In this document: piece by piece, positions 1-8,282 of the stretch
Layout of the letters: the number at the start of each line of letters is the position of its first letter
Position numbering within the stretch: the first letter of the stretch is position 1
Assembly: GCF_900240265.1 (NCBI RefSeq)
Contig: NZ_LT964740.1
Span: 154,909 to 218,908, forward strand
Source: Galactobacillus timonensis
GTDB taxonomy: Bacteria; Bacillota_I; Bacilli_A; Erysipelotrichales; Erysipelotrichaceae
Direction: 5' to 3'
DNA length: 64,000 nt
Notes under the pieces: generated by a model
The model's input: the letters and a program-made list of their open reading frames with translations, nothing else
The model's database searches: none
Told to the model about the DNA's origin: nothing
Made by a program: the position numbers and the translations under genes

Positions 1-1787
1 TGTGCCAGAATGGTGCCGGCGGCTACGCTTGTGTCTTCCTGGTACGTCACATAGACCGGAATATTGAAGCTGTCTGCCCATGCCTGCAGCGTCGTCAGTG
101 AGCGGCCAACATAATTGCCGATCGTTGTCGGAGCCTCTGGCTGCACAACCGTCTCGTTATAGATTTCGCCCGAGATGGTTGGCTTCGAGAAGTCCCAGTT
201 CACCGAATCCTGCACACTGCTCATCGGCGTAATCGTTGACTTCATATCGATATTGCGCTCAATCGCCTTCCGTGTATCCGCAATGGAACCATCCCACAAG
301 CGATAGATATACAACGCACTCTGGGTCGCATCATTCCAAAGCGACGAACTGTAGCCCGTCACCCGCGAACCCTGAATATCAAACACATTCTCCGGATGGT
401 CCTGATCATAGAAACGGTTCACCTTCTGCAGCGCATAGGACATGAAGCTCGTCATCTGATTCACCGTCAGGTTCGTCTGAATGTTGTTGCCGGCAGCGTC
501 CAGAACCTTCAGGAACGTATTGATATCCCGCGTACGCAGAATTGTACGCACAATCGCCTGAATCACTTCCTGCTGATGCGCCTGACGCGCAAAGTCACCT
601 GTCGCAAACAAATGCCGCTCACGTGCAAAAGCAAGCGCCTGCTCACCATTTAGAAGAACATCCTTGCCTGCCGGCACCCATACCGTATAGGAACCGCGCT
701 CACTCGAAGCATTCTGGCCAACAAATTCCGCCGGCGAATCCACCACAATGCCTCCCAGCGCATCAACCACATCCACAACACCCTGGAAGTTTGTATCCAC
801 GTAATAATCAATATCCACACCGATCAGATTCTCAATCGTCTGAATCGTACAGTCAATGGATACCGCATGCGCCGCATTCAGCTTGCTCGAACCACCGTTA
901 TAACAGCTGATCGGAACATAGGAGTCACGCGCCAGCGACGTCATCGTCACCTTCATCGAAATCGGATTCACCGAGCAAAGAATCATCGTATCGCTCAATC
1001 CATCCGCATTTCCTACCAGCAACACCGTAAACGGCTCCTTCGTAATGTCCTTGTCGGATCCCGAAACATTCGTCACCGTCACCGTATCTGAGTAATCACC
1101 GATCGATTTCGTTCCCGCAAGGAAATCCGAGATGCCGCTCTCATTGGCAAACATCGTCCCGTAGTTGGAAGGCAGAATGGCCGCATCAATCTCGCCGCCG
1201 AATAATCCCAGCAGAAGGCTGCTGTAATCCTGATACTCCTTATAGGACACCGTCGCTCCGCTGGCATCAATGTTGGTCTTGCCAATGTCCGCCACACTCG
1301 TTCCTGTCGCAAAGCCGACCGTCTTGCCATCCAGCGCATTGACCGAGGAAACCGGCTCAGCCGAAGCATCCGCACTATAAACAACCACCGATGCATTGAC
1401 CGAGGATGTTGTTGTCGTCGACGTAATCTTATTTACATTACGGTTAATGCGGGCCACCGCATACGTGCCATAGCCACCGATTACACCCAAAGCGCCAACC
1501 AGAACCAGCGAAATAATGTAGAAGTTACGCTGATGTTTCAAGATGGCACGACTAACAATAAAATTCATCACCCCGATCAGCACCAGAACAATGATATTGA
1601 CCAGAATGAACTTTCCCTTCGAGAAGGAAGAGAACTGCGTCACATTGAACATCACAAAGATCACAAGCGCCGTCGCCGCAGCTGAGGCAATCGCAAGCGC
1701 CGTATTCAGCTTCGCACGCTTTGCGGGCGTCATGGCCTGTGGCTTTGAGGACCCGGATGACTTTTTATCTTTTTTCACCGTACTCAT
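1..1787 (-). CDS. LCP-family (LytR-CpsA-Psr) wall-polymer ligase, 3' end cut by the window edge
   Basis: The reading frame is open from an ATG at 1787 to the left edge, so the C-terminus is missing. LCP proteins transfer undecaprenyl-linked glycopolymers onto peptidoglycan outside the membrane. The N-terminus has a Lys-rich cytoplasmic start and about three membrane segments (roughly residues 25-115). A domain of about 110 residues follows that resembles a small periplasmic solute-binding fold (ALDGKTVGFATGT, then GEIDAAILPSNYG). The LCP core comes next, with family landmarks SLARDSYV, KLNAAHA, FARERH and FARQAHQQ, including the Arg residues that bind the pyrophosphate. After the core, at the window edge, a stretch beginning TIGNYVGRSLTTLQAWADS looks like a PASTA repeat. 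It starts 2 bases after the stop of the preceding gene and ends the polysaccharide operon, which fits a role in final attachment. Family assignment is firm; the extra domains are my reading of the pattern. Confidence 0.9.
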   Translation of the reverse strand, partial: MSTVKKDKKSSGSSKPQAMTPAKRAKLNTALAIASAAATALVIFVMFNVTQFSSFSKGKFILVNIIVLVLIGVMNFIVSRAILKHQRNFYIISLVLVGALGVIGGYGTYAVARINRNVNKITSTTTTSSVNASVVVYSADASAEPVSSVNALDGKTVGFATGTSVADIGKTNIDASGATVSYKEYQDYSSLLLGLFGGEIDAAILPSNYGTMFANESGISDFLAGTKSIGDYSDTVTVTNVSGSDKDITKEPFTVLLVGNADGLSDTMILCSVNPISMKVTMTSLARDSYVPISCYNGGSSKLNAAHAVSIDCTIQTIENLIGVDIDYYVDTNFQGVVDVVDALGGIVVDSPAEFVGQNASSERGSYTVWVPAGKDVLLNGEQALAFARERHLFATGDFARQAHQQEVIQAIVRTILRTRDINTFLKVLDAAGNNIQTNLTVNQMTSFMSYALQKVNRFYDQDHPENVFDIQGSRVTGYSSSLWNDATQSALYIYRLWDGSIADTRKAIERNIDMKSTITPMSSVQDSVNWDFSKPTISGEIYNETVVQPEAPTTIGNYVGRSLTTLQAWADSFNIPVYVTYQEDTSVAAGTILA

Positions 1788-1789
1788 CT

Positions 1790-2593
1790 TCAGCCCTCAC
1801 TCTCCGCACTTGCCGAAGCACTGGAACCGTTTGCCGCTTCCCATGCCCGTACCGAATCCATGTCGTAGAACTCGACGATTTCAAAGCGCCCATCATGATT
1901 CACAACCTGAAAGCGCATCTCATTTACAAAGTTGCTCGAAGGCACCGAGGAACCCATCGTGTAGGTCCATGACACCTGCACCTGATAGCATGGATAGCTG
2001 GTCTGCGGATCCATGGTCGCAACCAGGAAATCATCCGTCTGGAACGTCGCCACATCCGTATTGATCGAAGCTACGGCCGGCAGATTTTCACGCCCGTATT
2101 GCGAAATGTACAGATCAAGATCCTTATAGTAGTTGTAGCGTGACCAGTCTTCCATCGCCCCCGTCTTATCCGAGAACCAGTACTGCAGACCGCCGACTTC
2201 ATAGTTGCCGTCCTTGTTCGACCACGTAAAATAATCACTCACAAAGTTATAGACCACCGCTTCCGCAATTTCTGCATCACTGCCGCCGGAAAGCGCATCG
2301 GTCAGTTTCTGGAAACATTCCTTCTCAAAGTCCGTCGGATTGTTCCCGATTTCATACTGATCATTCTTCATCGAGCGCTGCGTATCCACGGTCAGCGACG
2401 TTTCACTTCCGCTGCCCGTCGTCGTCCGCGCCACAAGAATCACATTGACCAGAAGCGCAACGGCCGCTGCCGCAGTCACGACCAGAAGAATACGAACCAG
2501 AAGACGATTGCGCTTCTTTTCCTTCCGTCGCTGCGGATCTATTTTCTTTTTGGGTTTTACTGACGTAACACCCGACTGTCCCTGCTGAGTCAT
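1790..2593 (-). CDS. Membrane-anchored extracellular protein of unknown function
   Basis: I do not recognise this 267-residue protein. It has a very basic cytoplasmic start (PKKKIDPQRRKEKKRNR), one membrane segment at about residues 31-56, then an acidic, Ser-rich extracellular domain with a low-complexity Ser/Ala/Glu tail. The topology is that of a type II membrane protein. The ectodomain, rich in Tyr and Trp with alternating strand-like patterns, resembles the NTF2-like or lipoprotein-like domains of wall-associated proteins, but that is only an impression. It lies between a GT2 transferase and the LCP ligase with gaps of 12 and 2 bases, so it is almost certainly co-translated with them and may assist polymer attachment. 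The start follows a GGAGGTGAAGA ribosome binding site. Confidence 0.75.
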   Translation of the reverse strand: MTQQGQSGVTSVKPKKKIDPQRRKEKKRNRLLVRILLVVTAAAAVALLVNVILVARTTTGSGSETSLTVDTQRSMKNDQYEIGNNPTDFEKECFQKLTDALSGGSDAEIAEAVVYNFVSDYFTWSNKDGNYEVGGLQYWFSDKTGAMEDWSRYNYYKDLDLYISQYGRENLPAVASINTDVATFQTDDFLVATMDPQTSYPCYQVQVSWTYTMGSSVPSSNFVNEMRFQVVNHDGRFEIVEFYDMDSVRAWEAANGSSASASAESEG

Positions 2594-2605
2594 TCTTCAC
2601 CTCCA

Positions 2606-3529
2606 TCAGTCCCGATACTCGTGCTTTACGATGTATGACGGCCGCTGGCGAACCTCATCGTATGTCTTCGCAAGGTACTCCCCAATGATACCTGCCGCAA
2701 GAAGAATAATTCCCCCCAGAAACAAAACAACGGAAATCAAAACCACCGACGACGACACACTGCCGACGATGCTCAGAATCAAAAGCACAATCAGCTCAAT
2801 GCCCATCACCGCGCTCAATACGCCGCCAACCCAGGCAGCCGCCCGCAGCGGCGCATCCGTATACTCAATGATCCCGTCCAGCGCATAGCGGAACAGCTTC
2901 CAGAACGACCACTTCGACTCACCGGCCGCCCGTTCCACGTTCTCATATTCAAGATACTCACTCTTGAAGCCGACCCAGACAAACAGCCCCTTCGAAAAAC
3001 GGTTGCGCTCCTTCAGAGAAAGAATCGCATCCACCACGGGCCGCTTCATCAGACGGAAATCACGCGCACCGTCCACAATCTCAACTTCCGTATACCTGTT
3101 GATCAGCTTATAGAACTTCCGCGCAAACCACGAACGCACCGGAGGCTCCCCTTTACGGTCCACCCGCCGCGTACCGACGATGTCATCGCCGTTTTTCTCC
3201 ATCGTCTCCAGCATCTTCGGCAGCAGGCTCGGTGGATCCTGCAGATCCACGTCCATCACCGTCACAAGATCGCCTTTGCTTGCCCGAAGACCGGCAAGCA
3301 ATCCGGCCTCCTTGCCGAAATTGCGGCTGAAATCAATGACCCGCACCGTATCCCGGTGCGCCTCATACAGCTTCAGCATCTCCTGCAGCGTACCGTCTCG
3401 GGAACCGTCATTGACAAAGATCAGCTCATAGGACAGCGGAAGCGTCTTTAATACATCCACCGCCGCTGTATAAAAAAGAGGAACACTTTTCTCCTCGTTA
3501 TAGCAAGGCACAACGACACTCAATAACAT
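2606..3529 (-). CDS. GT2 polyprenyl-phosphate sugar transferase (GtrB/DPM1-like)
   Basis: This enzyme belongs to the dolichol-phosphate-mannose-synthase-like branch of GT2, which moves a sugar from a nucleotide donor onto a polyprenyl phosphate at the inner membrane face. The N-terminal catalytic domain shows VVVPCYNEEKSVPLF, FVNDGSRDGT, the FSRNFGKEAGLLAGL signature and a VMDVDLQDPP metal site. Two membrane helices lie near the C-terminus (about residues 225-295). A longer frame begins at 3565, but GGAGGT sits 6 bases before the ATG at 3529 and the family motif begins right after it, so 3529 is chosen. It is followed by the anchored protein and LCP gene. A second enzyme of the same type is at 31889-32854. 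The lipid-linked sugar would feed a GT-C-type transferase; the sugar is unknown. Confidence 0.9.
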   Translation of the reverse strand: MLLSVVVPCYNEEKSVPLFYTAAVDVLKTLPLSYELIFVNDGSRDGTLQEMLKLYEAHRDTVRVIDFSRNFGKEAGLLAGLRASKGDLVTVMDVDLQDPPSLLPKMLETMEKNGDDIVGTRRVDRKGEPPVRSWFARKFYKLINRYTEVEIVDGARDFRLMKRPVVDAILSLKERNRFSKGLFVWVGFKSEYLEYENVERAAGESKWSFWKLFRYALDGIIEYTDAPLRAAAWVGGVLSAVMGIELIVLLILSIVGSVSSSVVLISVVLFLGGIILLAAGIIGEYLAKTYDEVRQRPSYIVKHEYRD

Positions 3530-3589
3530 CGAACAACCTCCAGCACGCTCAAAATTATAAAACAACTATGCACAGGAACACAAACCGCC

Positions 3590-4564
3590 CTATACATTGT
3601 CCCTTCCAAAATAATGAAAGAACCATGTCAGAAACCCGAGATTCCACCCGTGAACCATCGAAAAATAACGGTTCTTCAGGCCCCCGAGCGACTTCAGATA
3701 CGGGTTTTTATGCCAGTTTGGAAACTCCCGGTTCAGCAGATCCCACCCGAGCCGTACTGTCGCCTTGCGATCGGACGCATCGTCAATCTTGCACGAGCGC
3801 AGGAAACTGTTGCCCAGAAAGGCTTTGATCGTAATGTATTCCAGCCCGTCCCGGTACGCATCATAGGTTCCGTGCTGCCGATACCAGGCCAGGATCCGCT
3901 CAAATACGTCGATCATGTTCTTGACCTGTTCATTGTTGTTGTGCGTAATACTGCCCGTATGCTGAAGGTAATGCACATACGGACGATCCACAAAGCCAAG
4001 ACGCTCCACAAACATCGTCAGGCAATAGAGAAAATAGTTGTCCTCATAGCGATCGCCCCTGGGAAAACGGACGCCGCTTTTTCTTACAAATTCCGTATCG
4101 TAGAGCTTGTTCCAAAGCACCGCAAACAGGGACACCATCATGTCCTGCCCCGCCCCGTACGGCCCTTCCTTCTGTACCCGCTCCGCATCCGGCCGCGTCC
4201 AGTAAAAATCCGACACAACGACCTGCAGATGTTCCCCGGTCATCTTCGCATAGAGATCTGCGACCATTTCCGGCTCCGCAATATCATCACTGTCGAGAAA
4301 GCCGAAGTACGGCGTATTCACATGATCCAGTCCAAAGTTGCGGGCCTCGGCGATCCCTTCATTCTTCTTCGTAAAAAGAACCAGATCCATCTCCGGATGA
4401 CTCTTCTGATATGCCAGAAGCACATCCCCCGTACGATCCGTGCTGCCGTCATTGATCGCCATGACCGTCAGGTCCTGGAAGGTCTGCATACGCAGACTTT
4501 CCAGAGTCTTTTCAACCGTCCCTTCGCAATTGAAGCATGGGACAACCATGGTTACCTGTGACAT
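3590..4564 (-). CDS. GT2 family glycosyltransferase
   Basis: A soluble inverting GT-A glycosyltransferase of about 324 residues. It shows VVPCFNCEGTVEKTLESL at the start, AINDGSTDRTG for nucleotide binding and FGFLDSDDIAEPEM as the DxD metal site. The long upstream extension in the same frame (to 4774) only shadows the neighbouring gene; GGAGGCGAAGAA lies directly before the ATG at 4564. The first 13 bases overlap the end of the polymerase-like gene, indicating translational coupling. It most likely adds one sugar of the repeat unit; donor and acceptor cannot be told from sequence. A 60-base gap precedes the next GT2 gene. Confidence 0.9.
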   Translation of the reverse strand: MSQVTMVVPCFNCEGTVEKTLESLRMQTFQDLTVMAINDGSTDRTGDVLLAYQKSHPEMDLVLFTKKNEGIAEARNFGLDHVNTPYFGFLDSDDIAEPEMVADLYAKMTGEHLQVVVSDFYWTRPDAERVQKEGPYGAGQDMMVSLFAVLWNKLYDTEFVRKSGVRFPRGDRYEDNYFLYCLTMFVERLGFVDRPYVHYLQHTGSITHNNNEQVKNMIDVFERILAWYRQHGTYDAYRDGLEYITIKAFLGNSFLRSCKIDDASDRKATVRLGWDLLNREFPNWHKNPYLKSLGGLKNRYFSMVHGWNLGFLTWFFHYFGRDNV

Positions 4565-6135
4565 TTCTTCGCCTCCGCAATATGGTTCAGCAGAATTGCC
4601 GTCAACAATGCCGCAAACACCGTCGTCACAAACTGATCCAACATATGTCCGGAGAGATACGCCGAACCCATACCGGCACCCAGCGATACGGCAAGAATCA
4701 CATTCTCCAGCGTCAGCATTTCCCGGTGATACTTCAAAAACATCACCACGCCATACAGGACCAGCGCCACCCACGGCCCCAGCAAAAGCAGTTCACCGGC
4801 ATACCCCAGCAGATATACCTGCATCACAAAGTCACGCTCCAGAACGATGGAGCCGGCATTGAAGGTACTGTAGCCCATGCCGAGAATCTTTTCCGCCGAA
4901 GTCAGATTCTGATATTTGTACTTCGTGAAGATCGTCTCGATCTGACGGCCGTTGACACGGTCATAGACATCCATGTTCATGACATCGACCCAGAACTTCG
5001 GATCGTGCTGGTAGCTGTAGTACTTCGTATAGTACTGGCTCGGAACCGACTGGATATAGCGGCCATTGATGCCGTACGCCTCAAACATGAACACGTAGAA
5101 ATTGATATATTCCGGCGTACCCGGAATCAGGTCCTTCGCCTCTTCCATGCGGGCAAGGCTCTCGGCCGCAATGCCGTTGTGCAGCAGCGCCGTATCATTC
5201 ACCGCATCGACGTGCTGGTTCTCTACGGCCGGCGTCCTTGGCAGAAGCAGAGCGAACACTGCAAGCGCCGCAAGACATCCAATCACAACGTTCCCTGCCA
5301 TCTTTGCCTTATGAGCGAAAAGATGATCCAGCGCATAAAGCACCAGGAACAGGCCAGGAACAACGACGGCGCCATACGTCGCCACCCGCGTTGCCAGCAT
5401 CTGCATTGCAAAGCTCTGCACCACGATCAGGATAAAGATGTTCCGCTTCTCCTTCTTCGTTTCGGAAATGGAGAAGAAGTAGTACAGCAGCGGCAGAATC
5501 ATGAACAGCAGAATGCCGATCGTATTGCCCTCATTGAAGAAGAACTTCGAAGCCAGGGTCCGCGGATGATACCACTGATAGATATCGTCAAACCACGTAA
5601 AGATATTGCCTACCGTATTTCCATAGTACGTACTGACACCGAACACATAGAGATCGCCAAGCACAATCGGAACCGAAATAATGCCGCTCTCAAAGAGCAC
5701 CATGTTCTTCAGCTCCTTCATCGAGAAGTGCTCATGATAGATCGCGTAGATGAACACAACCGGCGCCAGCAGCGTCAGGCAGTATGTCAGCTCTCCCCAG
5801 CGGCTGTACTGAAAGTTATCTGTAAAGTCGAGCCGCTCTACCAGCCCCGCCGCCTGCTTGTCATGGAGATAAAAATAGACGGCAAAAAGAACGGCATAGA
5901 TACCGGCCAGGATGCCGGTCCGCTTTTTGTTTTTGTCGTGGATAAAATAGGCCGCAATGATCAGCACCGGCAGAATCACAAAGCGCATCACGGTCGAAGG
6001 ACGCGGAAGCCCGTACTGATTCAGCCAGTCATACACCAGATAATCCAGGTCAATCAGCGGCTGAATCGTAATCAGGATCAGGATCAGCCGATGAAGCCAT
6101 GTCTCCTGTGTCGTAAATGTTTTTTCCTTATCCAT
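4552..6135 (-). CDS. Wzy/O-antigen-ligase-like polytopic membrane protein
   Basis: A 527-residue protein with about 11-12 hydrophobic segments spread over its length and one large hydrophilic loop at about residues 280-400. That arrangement, with a big external loop in the second half, is typical of O-antigen polymerases and ligases (Wzy/WaaL). The opening segment with ITIQPLIDLDYLVYDW resembles the start of Gram-positive O-antigen-ligase-family proteins. Its place among glycosyltransferases supports a role in joining undecaprenyl-linked repeat units outside the membrane. These proteins diverge strongly, so the assignment rests on topology and context. Its start is 12 bases after the stop of the GT4 gene and its end overlaps the next GT2. 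Confidence 0.7.
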   Translation of the reverse strand: MDKEKTFTTQETWLHRLILILITIQPLIDLDYLVYDWLNQYGLPRPSTVMRFVILPVLIIAAYFIHDKNKKRTGILAGIYAVLFAVYFYLHDKQAAGLVERLDFTDNFQYSRWGELTYCLTLLAPVVFIYAIYHEHFSMKELKNMVLFESGIISVPIVLGDLYVFGVSTYYGNTVGNIFTWFDDIYQWYHPRTLASKFFFNEGNTIGILLFMILPLLYYFFSISETKKEKRNIFILIVVQSFAMQMLATRVATYGAVVVPGLFLVLYALDHLFAHKAKMAGNVVIGCLAALAVFALLLPRTPAVENQHVDAVNDTALLHNGIAAESLARMEEAKDLIPGTPEYINFYVFMFEAYGINGRYIQSVPSQYYTKYYSYQHDPKFWVDVMNMDVYDRVNGRQIETIFTKYKYQNLTSAEKILGMGYSTFNAGSIVLERDFVMQVYLLGYAGELLLLGPWVALVLYGVVMFLKYHREMLTLENVILAVSLGAGMGSAYLSGHMLDQFVTTVFAALLTAILLNHIAEAKKCHR

Positions 6136-6147
6136 TCCGTCACCATC

Positions 6148-7311
6148 CTAGAGCACATCCATGAACTGCTGCAGCACCTCATCGTTGGGATACGTATATC
6201 CCGCCAGTGCCTTCTTCATTTCTTTCAACCGGTCCGGATTGCTCAGAGCCTCAATCAGCCCGTTGTTCAGCCCTTCCTGACTGTTCTCCACAACCCAGCC
6301 CTCATCCGGCTTTGTAATCTGTTCCCGCGCACCCGACACATCCGTCGAAAGCACCGGCGTACCGACGATCAGCGATTCGCTGATCACGGTCGCAAACCCT
6401 TCGTAGAGACTTGGCAGAACAAACAGATCCGCCTTCCTCATCGCACCGTAGGGATTGGCCATATAGCCAAGAAAGACGACGTTGTCCATCTTCAAATCGG
6501 AAACGATCTTTCGAAGCTTTCCTTCCTCTTCGCCACCGCCCACAAGATATAGCGTATGCGCATAGCCGGCTTTGGTGGCCTCGTGGCTTGCATACAGCAA
6601 ACGGTCCACCGCCTTCTGGGGATGAAAGCGGACCACCGAAATCAGATTCGGCGAAGAGGAATCCTGAATGGCTTTCCCATCCGGATCCTCAGCCAGCTTC
6701 CGCTCAATGGAAGCCGTATCCATCAGATTGTGGATCGTCACGCTGTTGCGCACCTTGAACACGGTGTTATAGGCGATCATCGCCTGCGTACTGTCCGCAA
6801 TGTTCAGATCAATGCTGCGGAGGGCCTGCTTCACCAGAGGCATATGGTTTCTGGAATAGTTGCACACACTGTAGTCGGTCAAAACCCAGTTGATCTTCCG
6901 CCTGCTGTCGCCGCTTGCGGTAAAGATGGTACAGAAGCCTTCCTTCGCCGCCACTTCGACATCGTACTGCTTCGTCAGGATCTTTTTTCTTTCGCGGCGG
7001 ATCTTGGGGATAATGAGCCGCGTCTTCATATAGAACAATAGACGCAGTTTCTTGAACAGCTCCTTCCAGTCTCTTGAGGCCCAGATCATGTCCAGCGACT
7101 CATCAACCGGCGTAAAAAAAGGTGTCCCTTCCAGCACATGTACCCCCTGGGGCACCTCTTCCAGCAGCATTCCACGCTTATGAAGAATCAGAAGATCAAT
7201 CTCGTAGCGATCCTTCGGCAGCGCCGCCATCAGCGTATTTAAAACGCGGGCAACACCGCCCATCCGCATCTCATCGTTAACGAATAATATGGTCCTCTTC
7301 TCATTTTCCAT
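6148..7311 (-). CDS. GT4 family glycosyltransferase
   Basis: A retaining GT-B glycosyltransferase of 387 residues. The N-terminal half opens with FVNDEMRMGGVARVLNTL, a glycine-rich acceptor-side loop. The C-terminal half carries ISVVRFHPQKAVDRLL, FLGYMANPYGAMRKADLFV and the donor-binding ESLIVGTPVLSTDVSGARE segment, with the E-x7-E-like motif at PSLYEGFATVISE. It acts in the cytosol on lipid-linked intermediates. The ATG at 7311 overlaps the end of the upstream GT2 gene by 11 bases and has no strong ribosome binding site, which suggests coupled translation. The specific linkage cannot be inferred. Confidence 0.9.
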   Translation of the reverse strand: MENEKRTILFVNDEMRMGGVARVLNTLMAALPKDRYEIDLLILHKRGMLLEEVPQGVHVLEGTPFFTPVDESLDMIWASRDWKELFKKLRLLFYMKTRLIIPKIRRERKKILTKQYDVEVAAKEGFCTIFTASGDSRRKINWVLTDYSVCNYSRNHMPLVKQALRSIDLNIADSTQAMIAYNTVFKVRNSVTIHNLMDTASIERKLAEDPDGKAIQDSSSPNLISVVRFHPQKAVDRLLYASHEATKAGYAHTLYLVGGGEEEGKLRKIVSDLKMDNVVFLGYMANPYGAMRKADLFVLPSLYEGFATVISESLIVGTPVLSTDVSGAREQITKPDEGWVVENSQEGLNNGLIEALSNPDRLKEMKKALAGYTYPNDEVLQQFMDVL

Positions 7312-8272
7312 AAAGCTTTAAAACCCGTTCGTATTTCCCCTTCGCAAGTTCCTTCCAGATCAGCTTCTTCTTGAAGCCGGCGTTGACATAATACGGATCC
7401 CGGCGATAGTCCGGATACACCTCCTTCAGACGCTTCATATTTTCTTCCAGCATCGCCAGCTGTGTCTTGCGATCGTCGCCATCCTTGATCTTGAGGGTAA
7501 TCGCATCCAGCGCATGAATGATGTAAAGATGATTCAGCTCCTCGAGAATCTCCGCCTCATTGCCATGATCCTCCACATACTTCTTCACGCGGCCGATCGC
7601 ATCATAAATATCAAAAAGCCCGTCGTTCAGCGTGTGGCGGATACTGCCCGAACGCTGCCGGTAATAATACAGCGGCTCATTGACCTTGGCCACACTTTCC
7701 GCCTTGTAGATAATGGCAGGCATCGTTGCCAGATCCTCATACAGCTTCCCGTCCGGAAACGGAAGATCCTCAAAGAGAGACTTCCGGCAGAGCTTGTTGC
7801 AGGCACTGTTATTGATCAATACCAGCTTCGGATAGACACGGGCACTGGTATGGCTGAAGGATCCGCCCGAAGAATCTTCCACATGTCCATCCTCATAGTG
7901 ATATTCAAGATCACATACCGAAACGTCATAGTCCCCGCTCTCAAACGGCTTCTCCAGCTTCTCAAGAAATCCGGGTGCCACCGTATCGTCCCCATCGACA
8001 CAGGCGATTAACTCACCCGTCGAAGCCGCAATGCCCGTATTGCGCGCATGGGCAAGGCCGCCGTTTTCTTCATGAATCACATGGATCCGGCTGTCCTTTT
8101 CGGCATATTCATCCAGAATCTTTCCGCTGCCATCCGTACTTCCATCATCGACAGCGACAATCTCAAAGCCGGACAGGGTCTGTGCCAGCAGACTATCCAG
8201 GCACTCTTTGACATAGAGTTCAACATTGTACACAGGTACAATGACACTGACCTTCTTCATCGCTTCACTCAT
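7301..8272 (-). CDS. GT2 family glycosyltransferase
   Basis: A 323-residue inverting glycosyltransferase. It shows VIVPVYNVELYVKECLDSLL, AVDDGSTDGSG, HARNTGIAAS and the metal site CVDGDDTVAPGF, followed by the C-terminal acceptor region with VCDLEYHY and KLYEDLATMP. This is the classic WcaA/CpsJ-type layout of capsule GT2 enzymes. The ATG at 8272 has GAGGA about 6 bases upstream; a second in-frame ATG at 8260 lacks such a site. The 3' end overlaps the GT4 gene and the 5' end is 10 bases from the SGNH-like gene, so it is part of the same operon. Confidence 0.92.
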   Translation of the reverse strand: MSEAMKKVSVIVPVYNVELYVKECLDSLLAQTLSGFEIVAVDDGSTDGSGKILDEYAEKDSRIHVIHEENGGLAHARNTGIAASTGELIACVDGDDTVAPGFLEKLEKPFESGDYDVSVCDLEYHYEDGHVEDSSGGSFSHTSARVYPKLVLINNSACNKLCRKSLFEDLPFPDGKLYEDLATMPAIIYKAESVAKVNEPLYYYRQRSGSIRHTLNDGLFDIYDAIGRVKKYVEDHGNEAEILEELNHLYIIHALDAITLKIKDGDDRKTQLAMLEENMKRLKEVYPDYRRDPYYVNAGFKKKLIWKELAKGKYERVLKLYGK

Positions 8273-8282
8273 TCTTCATCCT

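Noticed and set aside
4537..6552. 671-codon open frame on the plus strand opposite the polymerase-like and GT4 genes
   Set aside because: It lies antisense to two genes with clear family or topology signals, has an Arg/His-rich low-credibility product and no ribosome binding site. It results from the codon bias of the minus strand.
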